In this document: in pieces, positions 21,254 through 27,283 of the stretch
How the letters are laid out: each line of letters starts with the position of its first letter
Numbering within the stretch: the first letter of the stretch is position 1
Assembly: GCA_045636545.1 (NCBI GenBank)
Contig: JAZTXR010000068.1
Location: 1-27,283, forward strand
Origin: HGM04593 sp045636545
GTDB lineage: Bacteria; Bacteroidota; Bacteroidia; Bacteroidales; Bacteroidaceae
Direction of reading: 5' to 3'
Length of the DNA: 27,283 nt
Translations under genes and position numbers: made by a program
Notes under the pieces: generated by a model
What the model was told of the DNA's origin: nothing
The model's input: only the letters and a program-made list of their open reading frames with translations
Databases searched by the model: none

Positions 21254-22597
21254 ATGAAAAAGAGCATTCATTATATAATTGGGCTTTTGGCTGTGGTGCT
21301 GACTGCATGTGAAGGTCGTGAACCCGATTTGTTCGACAAGGATTCGAATGGCGCATATTTCGATTATGAATATGCAAATGAGTTTGAGCAGACGCTCAAC
21401 TTCAGCGATTACATTGTAGGCAACCCCGATACAGTGACAATTACATTGAAGGTGAAGCTGTTGGGCTACTTGATGGACGAGGCACGCACTCTCTCTGTAA
21501 AGACAAAGACTATTGAGGGATATGAACCGGCCGATGTAACAATCGACAAGGTGGTTTTTGCCGGCAGGGAGTACGAGAAACAGATTGAGGTCAAGGTCAA
21601 GCGCCCCGAGGTTGAGGATGTTACTTATGCAGTGTGTGTTTATCTTGACGGCAGTGGCGACATAGGTACAGGTATCGAAGGCAAGAACGAGATAAATCTC
21701 TATGTTAAGGAGTCGTATGAAAAGCCTGCTGTGTGGTACAGCCACATGGATACCTATCTTGGCGCGTGGAACAAGGAGAAACACATCTTCCTTGCCCGGC
21801 ACACAAGTGACAATGCGTTCTATTCAAGGCTTTTCGACAAAGATATGCAGATGCATATCTTTGACTCCGTCTTTGCTCTAAACGTAAGCGCTGTCAATGC
21901 CTTGCTTGCAGCAGAACCCGATGAGGCTATTGTTGTTGACCTGCCTATTGCTCAGGAGAGTGACCGCCCGGCATACAGCAAGCCATACTTCTGGAGCGAA
22001 TATGAACCGGTACTGGGCATGTTCAGGGCGAACAAGTTCTGCCGCTTCGTCAATATGCTCGGTGGTGCAACCACAAAGGATATTGTAGCTCTGTTTGCAA
22101 GCGATGCTGCAAAGCAGAAAATGGATGAAGAGGCTGCCGGTTTCCACAAGGATGATGTGCTTTACATGCTCAACGAGTATTACAGCTATGCGTTGATGGG
22201 TTATCCCATCGCAGAATACAGGAATTTTTGTTGGGTTCAGTTGAACAACTCTGTCAACTACAATGTGAGAATCCCATTCTGGTGGGAGGATTCCAACGGC
22301 TTCGGTACAGGTGAAATAGTGAAGAAGTACTTTGGCGAGTACAGCGCCGACAAATACCAGTTTATGCTCAAGACCATGATGAAGGAGGATGGCGCCGACA
22401 ATTTCATTACCGAATCAATCACACCATTTGTGTATGACAAGGATAGCAACTCTTATGCTTGGGATAGCTCACTCTTTGGAACCAAGCAACTGTCTGGCGA
22501 GGAGCGCCTGAAAGAGTGCTACCGTGTCATAAAGGCTGCCAATGACAAGCGCCCGCCTACAAGACGTTTTGATATCCCCGAGGTGGTTCTTGACTGA
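21254..22597 (+). CDS. DUF4843-like surface lipoprotein with an extended C-terminus, 447 aa
   Basis: It has a lipoprotein signal with Cys19 in VVLTAC. Residues about 22-180 resemble DUF4843, a Bacteroidetes family of all-beta lipoproteins encoded after SusCD pairs: GAYFDYE, the SDYIVGNPDTVTITLKVKLLG stretch, and the closing YLGAWNKEKHIF. The protein is clearly longer than the roughly 240-aa family norm. A second closing-type motif, KKYFGEYSADKYQFM, occurs at 357-371, so the extra half may be an added domain or a rearranged repeat. It lies 25 bp after susD and probably sits on the cell surface as an accessory subunit of the importer. The biochemical role of the family is not known to me. Confidence 0.8.
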   Translation: MKKSIHYIIGLLAVVLTACEGREPDLFDKDSNGAYFDYEYANEFEQTLNFSDYIVGNPDTVTITLKVKLLGYLMDEARTLSVKTKTIEGYEPADVTIDKVVFAGREYEKQIEVKVKRPEVEDVTYAVCVYLDGSGDIGTGIEGKNEINLYVKESYEKPAVWYSHMDTYLGAWNKEKHIFLARHTSDNAFYSRLFDKDMQMHIFDSVFALNVSAVNALLAAEPDEAIVVDLPIAQESDRPAYSKPYFWSEYEPVLGMFRANKFCRFVNMLGGATTKDIVALFASDAAKQKMDEEAAGFHKDDVLYMLNEYYSYALMGYPIAEYRNFCWVQLNNSVNYNVRIPFWWEDSNGFGTGEIVKKYFGEYSADKYQFMLKTMMKEDGADNFITESITPFVYDKDSNSYAWDSSLFGTKQLSGEERLKECYRVIKAANDKRPPTRRFDIPEVVLD

Positions 22598-22634
22598 TAA
22601 CGATAGAATAAAATCCATTCAAAGAGAATAATTT

Positions 22635-24362
22635 ATGAAAAAGATATTATCATTTTTGCTGTTTGTGCCGCTGTTGTCTGCCTGTTATCAGGATTTGGGC
22701 AACTATGACTACAAGTTGGACACAATGAATGAGATAACCTCTGTTACCTTTACTCCATCCGTGACAAAATCGGCCGGAGGCGATATCATAGAGGTTCAGC
22801 AGGCTTTGGACGAGAATGACCGCCACCGTCGCGTGGATGTTGTTGTGGAGCAGACACTTGCCGACAATATTGAGGCTCTGGATTTCTATTGGTGCAGGAC
22901 ATTCGTTGACGAGAGAGGCTACATACAGAATGATACCATAACAACAAAGGGTTATCTTGAGTTCGACCTTCCTGTGGGCAAGGCAATGTCATACAACATC
23001 TTCCTGCAGATATATGACAGGACTACCGACCTGTCGCACTACTCGGGTTTTACAATAAAGACACGTCCTCTGTTCAAGAACAGCCTTTTTGTCTTGCATG
23101 GCAGCGAGGGCAGCCGCAAGGTTGGAAACATTGAGGTCATTGGCAACGACACAAAGATATATACCGATGTAAAGAGTGTTACCAAGGACAACAACAACTA
23201 CGATAATGCTACCGGCTTTGCCTATACCACTTATATCAACATCCCCGACGATTTGACACAGATTGGTGAGACATCGGCTCTGACACTCTTTAGTGACAAT
23301 GGCGAGACAAGGGTATATGACCCTCATGGCATGAATGTAAAGTTTACCGCGCAACAGATTTTCAAGCCCGAGAGTGAGAACTTCTCGTTCAAGAGGCTTG
23401 TGCAGACCGGTGACCCCTCGAACTATACACTCTACAAAGTGGTTCTTACCGAAAATGGTGAGGTGTATGTGGGTAACTTTGTGCATGCCCTCTACAAACC
23501 GGGTCATGCATGCGAGAACAGTACCGACCTGCCGCACCAGGGCGATTATGAAATCGGAGCTGCCACAATCACCCATAACCGTTTTCTCATGTGGGATGCA
23601 AAGAACAATCGTTTCCTCTATTCATCAAAGAGCGACGGAGGCTTTGCTATAGACGAAAGCAATTCTATAAAGGCAAGCTATGTGTCAAACAATCCGGTAC
23701 TTGATGCACATGTCCGCTTCCAAGGGTTGCAATACTCACCAGTGGGCATGACTGCTGTTATGGGATACATCAACTACCGCGACAACTATGACCAGCAAAA
23801 CCCTTGTTTCATATTCAAGGATGAGACTACAGGTGAATACTACCGTTATGAACTTCTCAAGCAGGATATAGGTGATGGTAGCAAGGCGCCTACTAAACGT
23901 GGCGTTGACGGTGCCGAGGAGGATGTTCTCTCGGCCTATACAATCATTGGCGAGAAGAAACTCACGGGTCTTACACCTACCGATATGTCAACCATCACAT
24001 ATAATTCGTGGTTCACCACCAACAACCTCTTCTTTGCCGAGGGTAATACCGTTTACCGCTACAATGTGTCCAACGGTGACAAGTTCGTTGTCTATGAAGC
24101 TCCTGCTGGTTACGATGTTACAAAAATCAAGTTCCGCACCGAGGACAGCTCTGCATTCAGCAGCGACCTTGGCCTCTATATGAACATTGTGATGTTCAAC
24201 GGTACCAACGGTGCTGTGGCTGAAATAAAGTTCACAACAGCAGCCGATGTGGACGGCGACTTCGCTCCACTCTTCTATGGCAGCGACAACGAGGGTAACC
24301 TGTGGGGCGAGATTAAGGATATCCAGTTTGTGAATGACTATACATACGAAATGATTTATTGA
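22635..24362 (+). CDS. PKD-like family surface lipoprotein, 575 aa
   Basis: It has a lipoprotein signal with Cys17 in LLSACYQDLGNYDYK. The motif CYxDxGNYDYK directly after lipidation is typical of the Bacteroidetes PKD-like lipoproteins that follow SusCD and DUF4843 genes. A beta-rich immunoglobulin-like region (about 40-150) is followed by a longer region with repeated short beta stretches (for example FLMWDAKNNRFLYSSKSDGGF and NLFFAEGNTVYRYN), which suggests a propeller-like fold; that fold call is inference. No catalytic motif is seen, so binding of the transported substrate is the likeliest job. The gene starts 37 bp after the DUF4843-like gene and ends 14 bp before the first tlpA-like gene. 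Confidence 0.82.
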   Translation: MKKILSFLLFVPLLSACYQDLGNYDYKLDTMNEITSVTFTPSVTKSAGGDIIEVQQALDENDRHRRVDVVVEQTLADNIEALDFYWCRTFVDERGYIQNDTITTKGYLEFDLPVGKAMSYNIFLQIYDRTTDLSHYSGFTIKTRPLFKNSLFVLHGSEGSRKVGNIEVIGNDTKIYTDVKSVTKDNNNYDNATGFAYTTYINIPDDLTQIGETSALTLFSDNGETRVYDPHGMNVKFTAQQIFKPESENFSFKRLVQTGDPSNYTLYKVVLTENGEVYVGNFVHALYKPGHACENSTDLPHQGDYEIGAATITHNRFLMWDAKNNRFLYSSKSDGGFAIDESNSIKASYVSNNPVLDAHVRFQGLQYSPVGMTAVMGYINYRDNYDQQNPCFIFKDETTGEYYRYELLKQDIGDGSKAPTKRGVDGAEEDVLSAYTIIGEKKLTGLTPTDMSTITYNSWFTTNNLFFAEGNTVYRYNVSNGDKFVVYEAPAGYDVTKIKFRTEDSSAFSSDLGLYMNIVMFNGTNGAVAEIKFTTAADVDGDFAPLFYGSDNEGNLWGEIKDIQFVNDYTYEMIY

Positions 24363-24376
24363 TAAAGCAAAAAGGT

Positions 24377-25477
24377 ATGAAAAAGTATATATTATCGGCG
24401 TTGCTTCTCTTCTGTTGTGCTATGGTATCAGTTGCACAGGGAGGCGCACTTTCCATTAAGGGAAAGGTAAACGGAATAAAGAACGGAACGCTCTATCTGC
24501 TTGCACAGTCATCCGAGGAGAAAACAGATACTCTGGGCTGTTGCAAAATAAAGAAAGGCAAATTCAAAATGTCGGCAACAATCGATGAACCGAAATTCGC
24601 ACAGCTTATGGTCGGAGGCTTTTCGGGTGGTTTTACACTCTTTGTGGAGCCGGGAGTGGTGTATGATGCCTATCTTGCCGACGGCGCCGATTACTACATC
24701 AACGGTGGCCGCCTGAACGACAGCTACACTGCCCACATGAAAGCTTCCGACTCGTTGCGTGCCGTTGTCACGGGTTTGCAGGAGCGTTACGAGGCCGCGC
24801 GTGCCGGGCGTAAGTTCCGAAGTGCAAGCCTTGTTAACGATACGCTGCAGCGCGAACAGGAGACCCTGCGTACACTGACACAGGAATTCCTTGCCGCAAA
24901 TGACAACGTTATAATGGCCTATACCATATATTCAAACATCCTCATGCGCAATTCAGGCTTCAGGGAGACACGTGGTATGTACGACTCCATGGGTAAGGGT
25001 GCCAAGGATACCCAGTTCGGCCGCATCATAAAGGAGCGTATTGACCGCCTGTCAAAGACCGACAATGGCGCAAAGGCTCCCGACTTTACACTCAATGACC
25101 TTGAGGGCAAGCCTGTGACAATGAGCGCAGTAAAGGGTAAGGTTAAAATAATTGACTTTTGGGCAAGCTGGTGCGGCCCCTGCCGTTTGAACAACCCTGC
25201 ACTCAAAGAGATATATGCCGATTTCCACGACAAGGGACTTGAGATTATCGGTGTCTCGCTCGACGAGGAGAAGGAGGACTGGGCTTTTGCAGTAGAGAAG
25301 GATGGCCTTGGCTGGGTCAATGTCTCTTCGCTCAAAGGATGGGAATGCGAAGTGGCCCGCCTCTACAACGTAAAGGGCATCCCGGCGCTTTTCGTGCTCG
25401 ATGAGAACAACAATATTATAGCAACAGGCCTGCGCGATGAACAACTGAGAGTGTTCCTGCAGGAGAACCTTAAATAA
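24377..25477 (+). CDS. TlpA/ResA-like thioredoxin with DUF4369-type N-terminus (CGPC), 366 aa
   Basis: An exported thiol-disulfide protein. A signal peptide (to about SVAQ, position 21) precedes a beta-rich DUF4369-type domain (about 25-115) with GGFTLFVEPGVV, a helical linker (about 115-228), and a thioredoxin domain (about 232-366). The redox motif is WCGPC at 265-269, and the cis-proline is in KGIPALFV (Pro336). The start at 24377 gives a clean signal peptide; a TTG six codons earlier is in frame but less likely. Family members reduce or exchange disulfides of periplasmic proteins, and the partner here is unknown. It is followed after 12 bp by a paralogue. Confidence 0.9.
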   Translation: MKKYILSALLLFCCAMVSVAQGGALSIKGKVNGIKNGTLYLLAQSSEEKTDTLGCCKIKKGKFKMSATIDEPKFAQLMVGGFSGGFTLFVEPGVVYDAYLADGADYYINGGRLNDSYTAHMKASDSLRAVVTGLQERYEAARAGRKFRSASLVNDTLQREQETLRTLTQEFLAANDNVIMAYTIYSNILMRNSGFRETRGMYDSMGKGAKDTQFGRIIKERIDRLSKTDNGAKAPDFTLNDLEGKPVTMSAVKGKVKIIDFWASWCGPCRLNNPALKEIYADFHDKGLEIIGVSLDEEKEDWAFAVEKDGLGWVNVSSLKGWECEVARLYNVKGIPALFVLDENNNIIATGLRDEQLRVFLQENLK

Positions 25478-25489
25478 AAACATACGTCT

Positions 25490-26641
25490 ATGAGAAAAAT
25501 TTTTGTTTTTGCATTGCTGGCCATATCAACAGTGATGATGGCACAGGAAAAAAGGTTTGTCATAAAAGGCGAGATGAGCAGTCCCATGCTCTGTTATAGC
25601 AACGAAGCTGTGAAGGAACTGAAACTTGAGCAGCTGGTCGATGGTGTTACGGTTGTAACAGCAACGGCCGTGGTAGAGAACAACAAGTTTGTGTTCGAGG
25701 GCATAGTCCCCGAGGAGCTTAGCTTGTGCAACATTGCGGGTTTTGACAATGGTGCCATACAGCTGTTCCTTGAGGAGGGCGAGATAATAGTGGGGCCTTT
25801 CGATGCTGCATACCCGGCCGGAGCAAAGATAGGCGGCACACCCAATAACGACATGTACCAGGCATATATTGACCTGAATAGCCAGTGTGTAAATGAGGCA
25901 AAGTTGCGCATGAAGGAGGCACAGGCAAACATGCCAGCCGAGGTTAAAGGCGACCTCGGGGCCGAGTCAAAATATATCTCATCAGTCTTCCATGTGAACA
26001 ATATGCACTTCAAGGTGGCGATTATGGATTTCATATACAAGAACATCGATTCACCTGTGGTTTTGTATATCATCAAATACTCTATGATGCCTGCATTCAG
26101 CGCCGATGTCATCCAGACATTCCTTGATGCCATTCCCGCTGAGCTGCACTCGCAGCCAATGTACAAGGAGCTTGTGAACGATGTACGTTCTGCAAACCTC
26201 AAGGTTGGTGCCGTGGCTCCCGATATCACTGGCCGCACCCCCGATGGAAAGGAACTCTCATTGTCCGATTTCAAGGGAAAATATGTCTTCCTCGACTTCT
26301 GGGCAAGCTGGTGTGCTCCCTGCCGCCGCGAGATTCCTTATCTCAAGGAGGCACTCGCATACTCGGGCGAGAGTGACAACATCGTTGTTCTCAGCTACTC
26401 GATTGACGATGAATATGAGGACTGGACCGGTTGCATTGCCGACAACGAGCTTGTGCACCGCAACTGGGTACACATCTCTGTGCTCAAGGGCTGGAACAGC
26501 GAGGCTCTGAAGTTCTTCGGTGTGAATGGTGTTCCTTTCACCGCGCTCATAGACCCCGAAGGCAAGGTTGTGCAGTTTGAACTGCGTGGCGAGGAGATGG
26601 TGAAGAAATTGAAGAAAATAGTAGACGGTATAAATGAATAA
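25490..26641 (+). CDS. TlpA/ResA-like thioredoxin with DUF4369-type N-terminus (CAPC), 383 aa
   Basis: A second exported thioredoxin-like protein with the same plan as its upstream neighbour. The signal peptide ends near VMMAQ (position 19), followed by a beta-rich N-terminal domain (about 22-118) with IQLFLEEGEI and GTPNNDMYQAY, a helical linker, and a thioredoxin domain (about 238-383). The active site is WCAPC at 274-278 and the cis-proline is in NGVPFTALID (Pro349). The CAPC centre differs from CGPC in the preceding paralogue, so redox potential or partner choice may differ. Overall sequence similarity to the neighbour looks low outside the thioredoxin core, which suggests old divergence and not a recent tandem copy. 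Confidence 0.9.
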   Translation: MRKIFVFALLAISTVMMAQEKRFVIKGEMSSPMLCYSNEAVKELKLEQLVDGVTVVTATAVVENNKFVFEGIVPEELSLCNIAGFDNGAIQLFLEEGEIIVGPFDAAYPAGAKIGGTPNNDMYQAYIDLNSQCVNEAKLRMKEAQANMPAEVKGDLGAESKYISSVFHVNNMHFKVAIMDFIYKNIDSPVVLYIIKYSMMPAFSADVIQTFLDAIPAELHSQPMYKELVNDVRSANLKVGAVAPDITGRTPDGKELSLSDFKGKYVFLDFWASWCAPCRREIPYLKEALAYSGESDNIVVLSYSIDDEYEDWTGCIADNELVHRNWVHISVLKGWNSEALKFFGVNGVPFTALIDPEGKVVQFELRGEEMVKKLKKIVDGINE

Positions 26642-26648
26642 AGGAGGT
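26641..26648 (+). promoter_or_regulatory. Strong Shine-Dalgarno sequence before the last gene
   Basis: AAGGAGGT ends 6 bp before the ATG at 26655 and overlaps the last base of the upstream stop codon. Bacteroidetes genes rarely carry a full Shine-Dalgarno, and most starts in this window lack one. It settles the choice of start for the partial gene. Confidence 0.7.
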
Positions 26649-26654
26649 ACAGTT

Positions 26655-27283
26655 ATGCTACACAGAATATTATCTACAATAGCAGTGGCTTTCATCTGCA
26701 TTGCAGCAAGTGCACAAGGGGTTTGTGTCATCAATGGAAATATTGCCGACGACCGCATGAGCGATGGAAGCAAGATAAAGAAACTCACCCTTACACGCAC
26801 CGACGAGCTTGGCCGGACAATTGAGGTTGCAACAGCCAAGGTAAAAAAAGGCAAGTATACTTTCAGGTATGAACTTGCCAAAGACGAACCTGTTTTTATG
26901 TACGCAATCAAGGGCTTTGGCGAAGGAAATGATGTGGAGGTCTTTGTTGAGCCGGGTGAAGTAGCTGTAAACACATATAGCAATATGAGTAGCATTGCTA
27001 CCGGTACCCCGACAAATGATCTGTATCTTGAGTACTGTGCGACTTGCAAAGATGACTCTATTTTGCCTTTCGCTAAGGATATCCTTGAGCGCAAGCATGG
27101 TGCCGGATGGTTTGCCACTCCCGAGGGTAAGGATGCCCTCAACCGGATAGCACGTGAGAGTATCAAGATAAAGGCTAATTTGTTAAGGATGCTTATCGAC
27201 AACAATGCATCTCCTATGACCCCGCTTATGATTGAGCGATGGTTGCCGCTTCTTACTCCTGCCTATGCCGACCAGATGGTAAA
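26655..27283 (+). CDS. Third TlpA-like exported protein, N-terminal part only (cut by window edge)
   Basis: The reading frame is open from the ATG at 26655 to the end of the window (209 codons), so the gene is incomplete at its 3' side. It has a signal peptide (MLHRILSTIAVAFICIAASA, cleavage near position 20) and a DUF4369-type N-terminal domain. The stretch VEVFVEPGEVAVNT, then GTPTNDLYLEYC, is shared with the two TlpA-like proteins upstream. Antisense frames here were not accepted. By analogy a thioredoxin domain with a CxxC motif should follow outside the window, but this cannot be seen. It starts 13 bp after the previous gene and belongs to the same operon. Confidence 0.85.
   Translation, partial: MLHRILSTIAVAFICIAASAQGVCVINGNIADDRMSDGSKIKKLTLTRTDELGRTIEVATAKVKKGKYTFRYELAKDEPVFMYAIKGFGEGNDVEVFVEPGEVAVNTYSNMSSIATGTPTNDLYLEYCATCKDDSILPFAKDILERKHGAGWFATPEGKDALNRIARESIKIKANLLRMLIDNNASPMTPLMIERWLPLLTPAYADQMV

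Noticed and set aside
26258..27205. 315-aa reverse frame over the last two genes
   Set aside because: It is antisense to a thioredoxin domain with CAPC and to a signal-peptide-bearing gene with a strong ribosome binding site.

Overview
The window looks like a chromosomal segment of a Bacteroidales bacterium (Bacteroides, Prevotella or a relative; the genus cannot be fixed from the sequence). The evidence is a SusC/SusD pair with DUF4843-like and PKD-like lipoproteins, DUF4369-TlpA thioredoxins, a long (about 670 aa) urocanate hydratase, an S46 dipeptidyl peptidase, and two promoters that fit the Bacteroidetes -33/-7 consensus (TTTG, 19 bp, TAnnTTTG). Coding density is high. No tRNA, rRNA, insertion sequence or CRISPR array was seen.

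Layout. (1) 1-193 is gene-free and holds an 81-bp imperfect palindrome that resembles a dispersed intergenic repeat, followed by an 18-bp-stem hairpin that probably terminates the leftward operon. (2) 194-8446 is a tightly packed leftward cluster of seven genes. In transcription order they are an S46 peptidase of the DPP11 type, an AspT/YidE-like transporter, an 81-aa unknown protein, a GH95 alpha-L-fucosidase-type hydrolase, a membrane-anchored non-specific nuclease, and a LysO-type lysine exporter split into two overlapping genes. (3) 8545-15175, also leftward, is a complete histidine-utilisation operon: a fused ftcD, then hutU, hutH and hutI. A pair of 43-bp direct repeats lies between ftcD and hutU. 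(4) 15176-15415 is a 240-bp divergent control region with one good promoter in each direction and an inverted repeat overlapping the hut -33 box. (5) 15416-27283 is a rightward operon that continues past the window: an exported TlpA-N-terminus-like protein without a thioredoxin domain, SusC, SusD, a DUF4843-like lipoprotein, a PKD-like lipoprotein, and three consecutive TlpA-like proteins, the last cut by the window edge.

Reading of the whole. Most of the genes fit acquisition and breakdown of peptides and amino acids. The SusCD system with two extra lipoproteins resembles layouts known to bind oligopeptides. The DPP11-type enzyme would cut acidic dipeptides from peptides in the periplasm. 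The hut pathway turns histidine into glutamate, ammonia and one-carbon folate. The LysO-like protein and the AspT-like carrier could export or exchange surplus amino acids. The family assignments are well supported by visible motifs; the functional link between the two divergent operons is inference.
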